NCBI GenBank assembly: GCA_951394045.1
Contig: OX595985.1
Coordinates: 2,108,001 to 2,172,000, forward strand
Direction: 5' to 3'
From: Nitzschia sp. DOCU1
Lineage: Eukaryota > Bacillariophyta > Bacillariophyceae > Bacillariales > Bacillariaceae
DNA: 64,000 bases
The number at the start of each line of letters is the position of its first letter. The first letter of the stretch is position 1. Shown one piece after another: positions 40,041 through 50,902 of the stretch. The notes under the pieces are model-generated. The model saw only the letters and a program-made list of their open reading frames with translations. It did not search any database and was not told the origin of the DNA. The position numbers and the translations under genes were made by a program.

Positions 40041-40856
40041 TTACTCGTTTGCAACGTTCGACGCAATTGCATCCGCCGCTTTGCTGTATTTCGAACCCTT
40101 GACAATGGCATAGTTCATTTGACGTTGACGAAGATTCGGAAGAGACCCACTTGGAGTCCCTCTGGCTAGTTCCTTTCCATCATCGTCCACCAACACAAAG
40201 GTATCAAAGTTGGGATTTGGAACCCATACCAATTTAAAAGCGATTCTGGATCGAAATTGTACATGAGCAACATCTTGAGGCGGATCTTGGTTGGAACCAT
40301 TGGCACAAGTACTCCAGGACCCACCCGGTCCTAATTCTGGCAATGATGCAATGCGAATTCCAGGGCCCAATAGATTCCCACGCGCAATTTCCTTGACGAC
40401 AGATCCATCATTTTGATTATCACTCACTTGTTCCGCCATGCATGTCAAGTCGACATGATTGTAGTCATTAAAGGCATGTCCCGTATATCCTTGTCCAGGA
40501 ATAGCATCCGGCAAATCTCGCAATCCACCGGCCCACAAGAGTTTTCGTCGTACTTGGTCCCACGGACCATTGAGATCGTCCTTGGTCAATTCTGCGACGC
40601 GTGCTCTGACGGCCAACATGCGCTCGACGGCTGTTCCTGGATATTCCTTGTCAATGCTCATGATATTTGGAGAGGAAGCATTCAATGAAAAATTGGAAGC
40701 AGATGTCGCGTGTCGAATGGCGCCGTTCGCGGCCACCACAAACGCAGTCTTGTTGACAGTGGACCCGGACGCTGCAGCGACTCCTCGAGAAAGCGTGGCA
40801 GTGGTGGCAGCAGCAATGGATAGCAGCACTGGCAACGAACGGCGAAAATGAAACAT
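40041..40856 (-). CDS. Secreted protein of unknown function
   Basis: This is a single exon of 271 aa from ATG 40856, chosen because a signal peptide follows at once (MFHFRRSLPVLLSIAAATTA, cleavage probably near 'GVAA'). The mature part contains 'RKLLWAGGLRDLPDAIPGQG', 'YTGHAFNDYNHVDLTCM', 'GPGIRIASLPELGPGGSWST' and 'FRSRIAFKLVWVPNPNFDTF'. It is compact, with few cysteines and no membrane segment. The well-ordered Gly/Pro/Trp-rich blocks look like a conserved domain, but I cannot name it. The in-frame ATG at 40883 would add nine residues before the signal peptide. Confidence 0.7.
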   Translation of the reverse strand: MFHFRRSLPVLLSIAAATTATLSRGVAAASGSTVNKTAFVVAANGAIRHATSASNFSLNASSPNIMSIDKEYPGTAVERMLAVRARVAELTKDDLNGPWDQVRRKLLWAGGLRDLPDAIPGQGYTGHAFNDYNHVDLTCMAEQVSDNQNDGSVVKEIARGNLLGPGIRIASLPELGPGGSWSTCANGSNQDPPQDVAHVQFRSRIAFKLVWVPNPNFDTFVLVDDDGKELARGTPSGSLPNLRQRQMNYAIVKGSKYSKAADAIASNVANE

Positions 40857-41383
40857 GAAACAATCAATGACAAAGGGTTGCAATCTAATCCATCAGAGAC
40901 CTTGAAGTGACCTTTGTGCCATCACTTGCTTCTCTATCTCTTCTCATCGTCGTGGTGGATTGCTTGGGTGATGTGGTGGTGGAATGGGAGAGAAAGGAGA
41001 GGAATGATGACGATGACGTCAACATTTTGACTGGACGGACTTCACGAACGAGTTGAGTTGAGAAGCTTCATGTAGTCGCAGTGGTCACATCTCAAATATC
41101 TTCGCGCCCGACTGGTGGCTGTTGCCCGCGCCACAAAACAAATGCTGGCGTGACATGCGCGCCCGCGGGTTCTGCCACCATGGCGTCGTATCCGAACAAA
41201 TGCTCTACATGAACATATCATAGTAATTTTTTATGGATGCGAACGTTCCATTGTGCATAAACCGGTTCACGAGGTGAAAGGCGGCAACGTGAACTATACT
41301 CCGAGAGTCATTCAAGGAGACTTTTTACTTCTTCTCATCCAACCCTCACTTTCATCGCCATCCAAGGACGACAAGGACTTAAA
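40857..41383. other. Divergent promoter region
   Basis: These 527 bp lie between the secreted-protein start and the F-box/cyclin start. No gene was seen. GC-rich patches occur near 41150. Confidence 0.5.
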
Positions 41384-43120
41384 ATGACTGTGAGAAGCAT
41401 GAGAAGCATTGAGACCCGCCGCGGCAGGACGAGTCAAGCTAATAATAATGAAAATGCGAACGTCCCTACCGGTAGTCCAGTGTCCAAAAAGAGGCGTTTG
41501 GAACCTGCTTCTGGTACTATTGAGACGGAATTATCCAATGATATGTTGCATTACATTCTTGGCTTTTTCCTGTCTAGCACTGGTAGTGTGGATGGTGACA
41601 CCTTGCGATCGGCCATGCTGGTGTCAAGGCGATGGAAGAACGTGGCCACGTCTCCGTCGTTGTGGGGACTGATTCATGAATCATCATCAGGTTTGGATCC
41701 AGTCACTAATGCTCTTCGGATTCGAGACATTTCTAGAAGAGATGCTGTAACAGTCGCCCAAGCAGCAGGAGGAGAAATCCGCTTGCCATTCGATGAGGAT
41801 TATCCATTGTCCTTCATTGGATTTACCAAGATGGTACGCGCCGTCAAGAATGGCTTTCAAGACTGGGCTACAGTTTACAAGGCCATGGAACGATCTACGG
41901 GTCGATTGTGCCGCATCTTTGTGTCGGAAAAGAACGACCGACTCAATGTTGTAGTGGGTCACATTTTTGAGGCTCATTTCTTTCAAGGAGAAGATGCCTT
42001 TGCGGTTTCCAATGACAACATTCATATGAAGAATGAGTATCCCCGGGGTGTAGTACTGGTAGGAAACCAGATTGTTCGCTGGTACGAGGACGGACCATTG
42101 AGAGGTTCGCTACCTAAACCTATCTTTGGCCTGCACCCACCCCGTGATCCGAATGGGGAGCAAATGAAAGCCATTATAGCTAGATTGCCAAAGGAAGGAG
42201 TAGCATCATCGTATGGTTATCTGAGACTTATGGAAGAGTCGCAACGCACAGAAGTTCCCTTCACAGACCATCTCGGTCGAAGAAGCTGGGCCCTGATTGT
42301 GGACTGGCTAGTGGAGGTTGCCCATTGCTTCAATCTTCCCTATCGAACTGTCTTTCATGCTATGGACATACTTCGACGTTTCTTTTGGTTAGTTCAGGTA
42401 AGTCAATGTTGCTGTTTCATCGATTGACTACTCCTGCGCAACTTTATTGTTGAATTCTAACCCTCTTGGCAGGGCCAGGTGACTCGAGATAAGTATCAAC
42501 TTACGGCCAGTGCATGCATGCTGATTGCGGTCAAGTGCAATGGTGCCAAAATGAAAGCTGTTGACTTTGTCTATTGCAGCGATAACCTGTTTACGAAGGG
42601 TCATTTAGAGAAACTCGAGGCTTTTGTATTGGAAGCTCTCCAGTGGAAGTTGGCACGCCCCACGATTATGGACTTTGTGGAATCTTTCATGTCCGGTGCG
42701 CCAGAGCTTGTCCAGTGTGGCTTGCAACGAATGCTCTTGCGCTACGTGGCAAAGCTGGCATTGCAGTCACAGATTCATCAAGACTTTTCGGCATCCTTTA
42801 CAGCGGCATGCGTCCTTGTCTTGGCCCGATATTGTTATCCATCTGAAGTACCGCTGTGGAAAGAAGGAGTGTATGACGAAATGACTGGATATACTTTTGA
42901 ACAGGTGTGCGAGGGGGTGGTGAAGCTTTGCTTTCGTTTGGAAGAAATTCGATTGCGAGTGCCCGACGTGAATGTCATTGAACGCAAGTTCTTGTCTCTG
43001 GTGGCGGGCCATCATGATGGCATTGTCCCGACAATTACTTCGTCGTCTATGCTTATCGCACATCAGAGACGTGTGGCGAGCAACGATGCTGCCCCGTCCA
43101 CTGTCGACGCGAAATTGTGA
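41384..43120 (+). CDS. F-box and cyclin domain protein (cyclin F-like)
   Basis: Exons are 41384-42397 and 42473-43120 (intron 75 bp, phase 0), giving 553 aa. Residues ~48-100 form an F-box ('LSNDMLHYILGFFLSS', 'LVSRRWKNVATSPSLWG'). A middle domain (~140-245) contains 'SFIGFTKMVRAVKNGFQDWA' and 'VVVGHIFEAHFFQGEDAF'. A cyclin box begins near 290: 'RSWALIVDWLVEVAHCFNL', 'TVFHAMDILRRFFW' and, across the splice, 'QLTASACMLIAVKCN'. A second cyclin fold follows ('FSASFTAACVLVLARYCYP'). The MRAIL-type core is only partly conserved. An SCF-linked cyclin role is inferred from domain content. Confidence 0.82.
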
Positions 43121-43226
43121 TGGTACTGTCTAATACCACGCTATGTTGAGCGATGAAAGACCTTCTGGTAGTCTTTACAAATAATGCTATGTAGGAACTG
43201 CTCCTTCTACAATCAACTCATCTCTC

Positions 43227-44105
43227 TTAAGGGGAAGCAAATAGCTCTGTAGACGTTGCTAGCTTCACGCCTAGTTCCGTCATTTCCTTTTGAAATGCAT
43301 CGCCAGCTTCTTCAAATCCTGGAACCGAAGACGCACAGTCCGTCAAGAGAGATATTTGTGACAATTTGCCCTTGGGCCAGCGCTCAATGATACTACGCGT
43401 CGTATAATTGACGCAATGACTCATGGCCTGCCCACATACAATCAAATGATCCGACTGTTCTAGCGAGCTTTGGAGTTGTGACGCAAACGACGTGGCTTGA
43501 TCCACTGGCACCTCCGCCTCAATGGCCGAATACGATTCCGTCAACAAATTCTGTCCCTTGAGCACCCACTCGACACTTCTGCCTGTGGTTCCCGACCACT
43601 GTTGAATGGCTTCAAAGACGCAGTCGACCACGGCATGACCCGGTGATCCAATCAAGCAATGTTCCGGCCAGATGCATAATTTGAACTTTCCTTTGGCTTC
43701 TAGTCGCTTTGTATATTCAATGGCATACTTGTAGAGATCAATAGTCGTCCCATCAGGCTTGAGCACTTGATCGTACCCCTCAAAGATACTTCCATCGATT
43801 GTTTCTGCCGAAATCGTAATGTCCGTCCGAGGTTTCCACTTTCCATCGACAATATCTTGAGATGAAATGATTGTAAACGGTGATGGATGTACGTTATCTT
43901 CTCCTGACAACCAAAAGCCCGGATGAGCAATGTGCAACTTTTGATGCGAATCCATGGTCGCCACCACTCGAGTGATGGTGGGGGCATGAGCGCGCAAAAA
44001 ACTGGCAATGCGTTCGGCATCCTTGTCGGCGGTTGGAATTGCGAGACTTCCACCAGGATGAAAGTCCTTTTGAACGTCCACCAGAAGCAGAGTAGTAATA
44101 GTCAT
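43227..44105 (-). CDS. Isochorismatase/nicotinamidase-like cysteine hydrolase
   Basis: This is a single exon of 292 aa. The isochorismatase-superfamily triad is visible: Asp in 'LLVDVQKDFHPGGSLAI', Lys in 'EWVLKGQN', and Cys in 'CGQAMSHCVNYTTRSI'. Metal-binding His/Asp residues typical of nicotinamidases are suggested by 'ATMDSHQKLHIAHPGFW' and 'WPEHCLIGSPGH'. The large 'WPEHC..G..G' block favours nicotinamidase-like enzymes, which convert nicotinamide to nicotinate in NAD salvage. The chain is longer than bacterial PncA (about 210 aa) because of inserts. Location is probably cytosolic. Confidence 0.83.
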   Translation of the reverse strand: MTITTLLLVDVQKDFHPGGSLAIPTADKDAERIASFLRAHAPTITRVVATMDSHQKLHIAHPGFWLSGEDNVHPSPFTIISSQDIVDGKWKPRTDITISAETIDGSIFEGYDQVLKPDGTTIDLYKYAIEYTKRLEAKGKFKLCIWPEHCLIGSPGHAVVDCVFEAIQQWSGTTGRSVEWVLKGQNLLTESYSAIEAEVPVDQATSFASQLQSSLEQSDHLIVCGQAMSHCVNYTTRSIIERWPKGKLSQISLLTDCASSVPGFEEAGDAFQKEMTELGVKLATSTELFASP

Positions 44106-44455
44106 GATGAAGAGACTAGTGTAAATGTGTTAAAGAGAGAGTAGCAAGTGGTCTTCGCAACACAGTGAAAATGGATCTTTTCTGTCTGATCTGTGTGTGA
44201 TATATCTTTGTGCTTTTGTCGTGCACCGTCAGTGACGGGTGGGCGCGCGATATTCTCTACTAGAGCCAATCATAACGCGATGAATGGTTAGCGGTCGGAT
44301 TGGTCAAGATAGTCTGCACATCAACCGTCAGATCGGCAGCAACTTGTCTACGCATCACCACTCAAAAAATGTGCGCGAAAGAAAGCTGCATCTTTTTGTC
44401 CCTCGTTTGTTCCATTCCATAATCGACGTAGATTTGTTATTAAACTGCTTCCACC
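44106..44455. other. Divergent promoter region
   Basis: These 350 bp lie between the head-to-head nicotinamidase and NLE1 starts. No additional feature is supported. Confidence 0.5.
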
Positions 44456-46081
44456 ATGGCTACTTCTACTGCGAGTGAAAGTAAACGCACTGGAGGCATT
44501 GGTTGGCAAACAGGTTCCTTGGTAGGATCGGAGAATCCCGACAACTTTGGCTACCGTTATTCCAACCCAACCAAACGCTTTCGACGCGAGGGAGACGACA
44601 ATGCAGATAAGCAACTTCCCGCCAATGTAGTCGTTCAATTACAAAATCGACAAGGCGAGGAGTTGGCGAATCATATGGATATTCCTACCAACTCGAGTGT
44701 GGATGATTTGCAAGCGTTGGTGCATTCTCTGTTGGAACAAGAAAGCGATGACGACAACAATGACAAACGGATTCCCTATTCGTTCTATGTCAAGGTAGAA
44801 ATGAATGGAGTTGTGAACGATGTGGAAGTTACTACGACAGTAGCTGATTTGGTAAAAGAGCATGGCTTATCAACGGAAGATGTCTTGCAATTGACCTATC
44901 AACCGCTGGCAGTATTTCGAGTCCGACCCGTCACTAGGTGCACCGATTCCATGCCCGGTCACACCGAGGCTGTCCTTCACGTGAGTTATTCTCCCGATGG
45001 ACGACACTTGGCATCCGGTGGAGGAGATACGACGGTACGATTTTGGGACGTGAATACCAATCTACCCAAATTTACCTGCAAGCAACACAAGAACCATGTT
45101 TTGTGCACGGCATGGTCTCCCGACGGTACCAGATTTGCGTCATCGGACAAGAATGGAACATTGATCTTGTGGGATCCTACTACGGGTAAGCCGTTGTTTG
45201 CTAAATCAGGAGCACACCGACAATGGATCACAAGCATTTCGTGGGAGCCAATGCATTTGAATAGTGGCAAGTGTGAACGACTAGTCACGAGCAGCAAGGA
45301 TTCCACCTGCAAGATTTGGAATGTACGAACCCAACAATGTCTCTTGACGTTGAGTGGTCATACCGATAGTGTGGAGTGTGTACGATGGGGAGGAGAAGGA
45401 TTTTTGTATACTGCCAGTCGCGATCGTACCATCAAAGTATGGACGGCCAAGGATGGAGATGTTTTGGGAAAATTGGTGCGGACGCTCAAAGGCCACAGCC
45501 ACCGCGTCAATACCTTGGCATTATCCAGTGACTATGTCTGTCGCACAGGACCCTTTGATCATCGGGGAACCAAATTCCTCACTCAAGAAGAGGCCCACCA
45601 TGCGGCGGTGGAAAAGTACAAGGCGTTTGCTGCGCAGGGCCCAGAGCGATTAGTATCGGGAAGCGACGATTTCACTTTGTTCCTTTGGCATCCAATGGAT
45701 AACAAGCACCCAGTCAAGAGACTCACAGGACACCAGCAAGCTGTAAACCACATTGCTTTTAGCCCTGATGGTCGCTACTTTGCTTCCGCTTCTTTTGATA
45801 AGAAGGTGAAGCTTTGGAATGGATTCTCTGGAGAGTTCCTCACGACCATGACCGGACACGTAGGAGCGGTCTATCAAGTAGCCTGGAGCTCAGACTCAAG
45901 GTACTTGGTGAGTGCCAGCAAAGACAGTACCGCCAAGTTGTGGGACGTACCATCGGGCAAAAAGGCACGAGCGACGCTGCCTGGGCACGCGGACGAGGTC
46001 TACGCGTTGGATTGGAGCCCCAATGGTGCAAGTGTTGCCACTGGATCCAAAGATCGAACTATCAAAATCTGGAAGCACTAG
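44456..46081 (+). CDS. NLE1: Notchless homologue NLE1/Rsa4, ribosome assembly WD40 protein
   Basis: This is a single exon of 541 aa with a good start context (ACCATGG). A divergent N-terminus carries the NLE ubiquitin-like domain (~55-160: 'NVVVQLQNRQGEEL', 'LTYQPLAVFRVRPVTRC'). Eight WD40 blades follow, from 'SMPGHTEAVLHVSYSPDGRH' to 'ATGSKDRTIKIWKH'. The blade-four insertion 'GPFDHRG...HHAAVEKYKAF' is characteristic of NLE/Rsa4. In yeast and animals the protein binds the AAA ATPase Rea1/Mdn1 through the N-terminal domain and drives release of factors from pre-60S particles in the nucleus. Confidence 0.94.
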   Translation: MATSTASESKRTGGIGWQTGSLVGSENPDNFGYRYSNPTKRFRREGDDNADKQLPANVVVQLQNRQGEELANHMDIPTNSSVDDLQALVHSLLEQESDDDNNDKRIPYSFYVKVEMNGVVNDVEVTTTVADLVKEHGLSTEDVLQLTYQPLAVFRVRPVTRCTDSMPGHTEAVLHVSYSPDGRHLASGGGDTTVRFWDVNTNLPKFTCKQHKNHVLCTAWSPDGTRFASSDKNGTLILWDPTTGKPLFAKSGAHRQWITSISWEPMHLNSGKCERLVTSSKDSTCKIWNVRTQQCLLTLSGHTDSVECVRWGGEGFLYTASRDRTIKVWTAKDGDVLGKLVRTLKGHSHRVNTLALSSDYVCRTGPFDHRGTKFLTQEEAHHAAVEKYKAFAAQGPERLVSGSDDFTLFLWHPMDNKHPVKRLTGHQQAVNHIAFSPDGRYFASASFDKKVKLWNGFSGEFLTTMTGHVGAVYQVAWSSDSRYLVSASKDSTAKLWDVPSGKKARATLPGHADEVYALDWSPNGASVATGSKDRTIKIWKH

Positions 46082-46714
46082 AGTAATGAAATGAGCTTTT
46101 ATATGGGTTTATTGTGACTAGTAGGACGTTCAATAGCGCGCGACGAGCACTGTACTCTAGCGACTACCTTCGTTAGTCACAAGAAGAAGCAGTAGACAAT
46201 GGTCGACCCATTGGAATGTGGACTAGCTAAAACAAACAGTCCAGTTGTTCCAACGAGCATGGAACCCACATTTTCAAAATTGTTCCCACGAGCTTCTTGT
46301 AAGCCAGCGCGCCTGCCTTCTACTGAGTCCTCTGTAGAAATTAGTAGGCAAAATCTCCGATGCAAACGTCAGCGACGAATGGAGCTCGTGGTAGTTTGAA
46401 AGGGTGACAGCTGGAAATTGATTGCAAGGCTCCGAAGAAGATGTGATGACGAAGCGTGTGTTTGCTCCTCCTTGATGTGAGATCAAAGAAAAGCTCAGCC
46501 CATCGTTCCCACGTGACAGTCCGAAGAGCCGAAAGGATCACGACACAAAAAGGTGTCTTGGAAGTCGATTGGCTTTGCATCTCTCAAGTTAGCTGCGTTT
46601 CCGTCAGTTAAGGAGAAAAGTGAGTTTGGAGGGTCTTAAGATTAAGACAGATTCACGCATTGTCACTCGTATCATCGTCTTCTGGAGAAGGATTCATTCA
46701 TTGAGACGTCAATA
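46082..46714. other. Intergenic region, nothing convincing
   Basis: This 633-bp gap lies between NLE1 and the ABC1 kinase. Short minus-strand frames (46177-46580) overlap each other in several phases and show no domain or start context, so they are not called. Confidence 0.5.
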
Positions 46715-49700
46715 ATGGTTCAGGCGTTCCTATTATTTTGGCTATTGCCAATCTCGGTGTCTGCATTTACTTCCAAAATTCATTCTCCGTTAACACGTCA
46801 AACACACACTTATCGCCGCCCGTATGGCTGCTTTGCTGTCACCAAAGAAAAGGAGAAAAAGCAACAGGCAGAGAGTAGTGTCAACGGATCACGTATCAAT
46901 GGGACGCGAAAACCCAAAGCGATCGGCACAGAGCCGAATGGCGAGAAGAAGGAAGATACTACTGACTCGTTCTTTCAGGACTTTAATGCATCACACTATA
47001 CTGAATCGGTGGTGTCAAATATAACCGCGGTGATGGACGAGATTAGTCAGAGAATTAATGATGGATCGATGCAGCTGTTTGAGAATCTTACTGGGGTCAT
47101 GGACAACAAGCTGTCTGACCAGTTACCTGACTCGGCCGTCTCGGAACTCTCAGAGTATATTAGTGGGATCGCCCAGAATCTTCAGAAAGCCCAGCAACAA
47201 GAACTGCAGCGTCAGCTAGAAGAACTCGAGAGACGGTTTGTCGCACCATTTGAGCAAATCGCTTTCTCTGACGCCCCTCTCTTTGACATGGATACGAAAA
47301 AGCCGAAAACAAGAGAGGATTTGGAACGAGAAGAGGCACAGCGTCGAAGAGAATTGCAGGAGGAGCTAGTTCTAGCAGGTGCCAACTCGACCTTGACCAA
47401 ATCTTCGCGGATGCGAACAGCAGAGATTCTTAGCAACTTCAATGTTGCGCCGCTGTATTATTCAGTGGCTCTGTTATATCGCTGGGCGCGAAAGGTGTCG
47501 TATCCTTCCGTGCTGTTGGTGTCGACGCTCAAGAACCTTGCGAATCTCGTTAAGACGAAGGGTGCACCATCCAAGAAAACGCGCCAAGGTGAAGTATCGT
47601 ATGAGGAGTATATGAAAGATGCCGAGGCCATGCAGTCGGGTTGGAAACGAATAGGAGAGATTGCGGCGAAGGGACCAACGGCAAAGAAGTGGGCGATTTT
47701 GAGGCGGTCGGCAGAAGTATGGGCGTACTTCTCGTCGTTTTACTTGAAGGATCGAAGGATTACCCGAAAATATCAAAGCGGTCAGTGGTCGGAAGAAAAA
47801 TTCAAGGAGGAGCGATCCAAGCTGGGGGCTGAGATTACGCAGAATCTTTTGAGACTGGGGCCCACTTTTATCAAGGTATGTGCTAGTCTGCAAACGTAGT
47901 TATGTCATCGGCAGGAACGGAGTCTCATGGCTATTTCCGTGTAGGTGGGACAACTGTTTTCGACACGAATTGATATTGTGCCCAAGGAATACATCGAGCA
48001 GCTCAAGCTGCTGCAGGACAATGTACCGCCATTCTCTGGAGACGTGGCAGCTAGGATTATCGAAGAGGAGCTTGGCAAGCCGGTCGAGGAGTTGTTTGAC
48101 ACGTTCGAAAGGAAGGCATTAGCCGGTGCTTCCCTAGGTCAAGTCCATATTGCCACAAAAGGAGACAAAACTTTTGCCATCAAAATTCAGAGACAGTATC
48201 TTAGGGAGTTGTTTGAAGTCGATCTGGGCCAACTGCAACAGTTGGCACAGTTTGCGGATGCACTGGAGTTTACTTCGGAAGGTGGCTTGTTCGACAAAAA
48301 TACAAAACGGGACTGGGTGAGCGTCTTCAATGAAAACAAGCGGCTCTTGTACGAGGAGATTGACTACGAGAACGAACTGCGCAATGCAAACCGCTTCCGG
48401 TATGTGCATTTATTCGGAGATTGCGAGATTGTTTACAGGTTATCTCAAAGTGTACTAACTTTTGATTCCGCGTGTGTAGGACAAATTTCGATGTGCCGAA
48501 GTTCAAGCATATCCGTGCACCAAAGACTTACCCTGAGTACTCGACGGACAAGGTTCTGTGTATGGAATACCTTCCGGGCGTTAAAATCACAGATTTGGAT
48601 AAGATTGCGGAAATTGGCCTTGATCCGATCGATATCAGTATCAAGTCAGCCGAGGCCTTCTTAGAGCAGCTTTGTCGGCATGGCTTCTTTGTAAGTTGAC
48701 ATGTGAGCACGATCATCCGCATCTTCATAGAGTTTGCTCACACATTGTCTATTGCGTTTGGATTACAGCATAGCGATCCCCATCCAGGTAAGGCTTATCG
48801 CGCTCATGTATGAATCTGCAACTCTCCTTCGTGCGCTAATCACCTCGTTCGCGTCTTAAGGAAATATCTCGGTGGAAAAGGGACCGGATGGAACGGCTCG
48901 TTTGATTTTCTATGATTTCGGAATGATGGATCAGTTCGGGCCGCGAGAAAGAAAAGGATTTGTCGACTTTATGTTTGCAGTTTACTATGATGCCAGTGTG
49001 AAGGACGCTTGCAACGCCTTAGAACGAATGGGAATGCTACGTACCGGACCGGACTTAGATCGAGTAGCAATTGAGCGCGTCGGCCAAGATTTTATTGATC
49101 GCTTCCAAGAAACATTGAAAACTGACAAAAATTGGGAGAACGAACTTACACCCGAAGAGCAAAAGAAGATTACAAGGGAGCGACGACGACAGTTGGGCGA
49201 GGAATTCCTATCGTTGAACCGCGATTCGCCCTTCATTTTCCCTCCCACGTGGACTTTTGTACTGCGAGCATTCTTCTCGTTAGATGGAATCGGGAAGACG
49301 CTAAATCCGAAATACGACCTTACGAAAATCATGTTGCCATATCTGAAGGAACTTATTGATTTGAAGGACGGCAACGCCTTCAAGACAACACTTCTGCGGA
49401 TCGGCAAACGAGTGGGTCTCCGGCCAGAAGATATTTACCAAGTCGTCACGCAACCGAGACGCACAGCTAACGTCGAAGATATTATCACAAGGTAAGCAAA
49501 TGAATTGTCGAGAAATCCAGTCTGAAGTTGCTTTTCTTGTCATGAACCTCACTCACTTTTCGTTTCCCGCACTCTAGGCTTGAGAAGGGCGACTTCAAAC
49601 TTCGTGTCCGAGCGTTGGATGTGGAACGGCAAAACGAGAGGAGCAAACTCGTCCTTCGGAATACTTACGAGGCCATTTTGCTTGGTATCTTCTTTCAGTG

Positions 49701-49863
49701 CGGTATTAGTCTTCTAACTGTTGGTAGTGGACTAAAATTCGCCCGGCCAGTGAGCAAAGTTCTCCTTGGGGCTGCGACCTTTCTCGCCATTCGACTTCCT
49801 TTCAACCTTTTGAAAGTAAGAGCACTCGACAACTACAATCAAAGATACGGAATGAAAACGTAG
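46715..49863 (+). CDS. ABC1/ADCK (UbiB-like) atypical kinase, probably plastid
   Basis: Six exons are inferred: 46715-47875, 47945-48399, 48480-48690, 48769-48787 (19 nt), 48861-49491 and 49578-49863 (920 aa). The N-terminus is a signal peptide ending at 'VSAFTS', a diatom plastid cleavage motif, followed by a Ser/Thr/Arg-rich stretch. Kinase motifs are '[14 protein letters not shown]' (KxGQ), 'AGASLGQVH' (Ala-rich loop), 'AIKIQR' (Lys), 'EEIDYENE', 'HSDPHPGN' (microexon) and 'IFYDFGMM' (metal site). Two hydrophobic segments close the protein. ABC1K proteins regulate prenylquinone metabolism on plastoglobules or inner membranes. The C-terminal ~250 residues after the kinase also fit plant-type ABC1Ks. 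Confidence 0.9.
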
Positions 49864-50524
49864 ATCGACTTACAGCATCGGAAGGATGCCAGAGTCCACG
49901 AACCACCAAAGCTCCAACACAGAGCGCTGACTCCACCAGGGATACAATTGATAGTAGCACCGAAGTTTCCAGTGAAACGAGCTCGGTTCGTAACCACTAG
50001 TTTCATTGTTTTAATAAAAATAGGATATACCTCATATCACCACTACACTGAGGATATCGTCCTTGGTATATCGTGCTGTGCAAACTATCTATCATGGCGA
50101 GTCCGGTTTTGTGTATAGAGACCTCCTGTATGTATCCATCTGCATTTCAACGGCATCTCGAATAATTGCGAGCGAGCGAGCCGGCACGCCATTGACCCAT
50201 TGGACTGATTCTCCTTGGTAGGAAGTCTACGGGCCAACGCCGTGGAATGAATCCACGTCGTTTCTGTTCGAACAAACGAACCAAAGACAACACGTAAATA
50301 TTTAACGCACTGATGATGAAGTCGTTGGACCATGGTCAAAGCAAGACATTCCACACTAATACACTAGTCTCGCTCACAATCTCTCGATAGCGACCCACCC
50401 AGACAAACGTTTCCTTGGCCCGGTTAACATTCTTCGACAGTATCTGACTCTGTGAAATCCCGCCGAATCATCCGCCACTTTCTCCCGGCAGTAACAAACT
50501 CTCATCACCTCTCGACTCGACAAC
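49864..50524. other. Intergenic region
   Basis: These 661 bp lie between the ABC1K stop and the SNARE gene. A minus-strand stretch at 50090-50360 is open in two frames and has splice-like signals, but no consistent exon chain or domain was found. Confidence 0.45.
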
Positions 50525-50902
50525 ATGAAAGACAACGATCGCCTGAATAATCGGTTCAATTCGTATCAGCAGAGTGGCTCGTATGTGCCACCAGGAAAAA
50601 CTTTTGCGGATCAACAGACAAGTGTATTGTCGGATACTGTCAAGACACAATATCAAGCCGAAGAGACGGCCAATGCTGTGCTGAATCAATTGCACGGCCA
50701 GCGACATCAACTCCAGGGTGCCAACGATGACGTCTGGGACATGAGACAAGCCACGGAACAAACCAAACGAGAACTTCGAGATTTACAAGCCAAGTATCGT
50801 CAAAAGAAAATGAGACTGTACATGTGGATTGCTCTTCTGGGGATGTTGGACTTTTTGTTATTTTTGAGACTCCTTCGATGTCATGGAAGCTTCTTCTGTT
50901 AA
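50525..50902 (+). CDS. SNARE protein, Vti1-like (Qb) candidate
   Basis: This is a single exon of 125 aa. Residues ~45-100 form a heptad helix with 'ANAVLNQLHGQRHQLQGAND', matching the L..L..QR..L pattern of Vti1-type Qb SNAREs. A hydrophobic C-terminal anchor follows ('MRLYMWIALLGMLDFLLFL') with a short tail ending in Cys, the layout of a tail-anchored SNARE. The N-terminal three-helix regulatory domain of Vti1 is missing, so the protein is about half normal length. If correct it would act in Golgi/endosome membrane fusion. Alternative: another tail-anchored coiled-coil protein. Confidence 0.58.
   Translation: MKDNDRLNNRFNSYQQSGSYVPPGKTFADQQTSVLSDTVKTQYQAEETANAVLNQLHGQRHQLQGANDDVWDMRQATEQTKRELRDLQAKYRQKKMRLYMWIALLGMLDFLLFLRLLRCHGSFFC

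Noticed and set aside
46177..46580. Overlapping short minus-strand frames downstream of NLE1
   Set aside because: Several phases overlap, none with a domain, good start or splice logic.
50085..50360. Minus-strand stretch open in two frames with splice-like sites
   Set aside because: No combination gave a consistent exon chain or recognisable protein, so it is left as intergenic.
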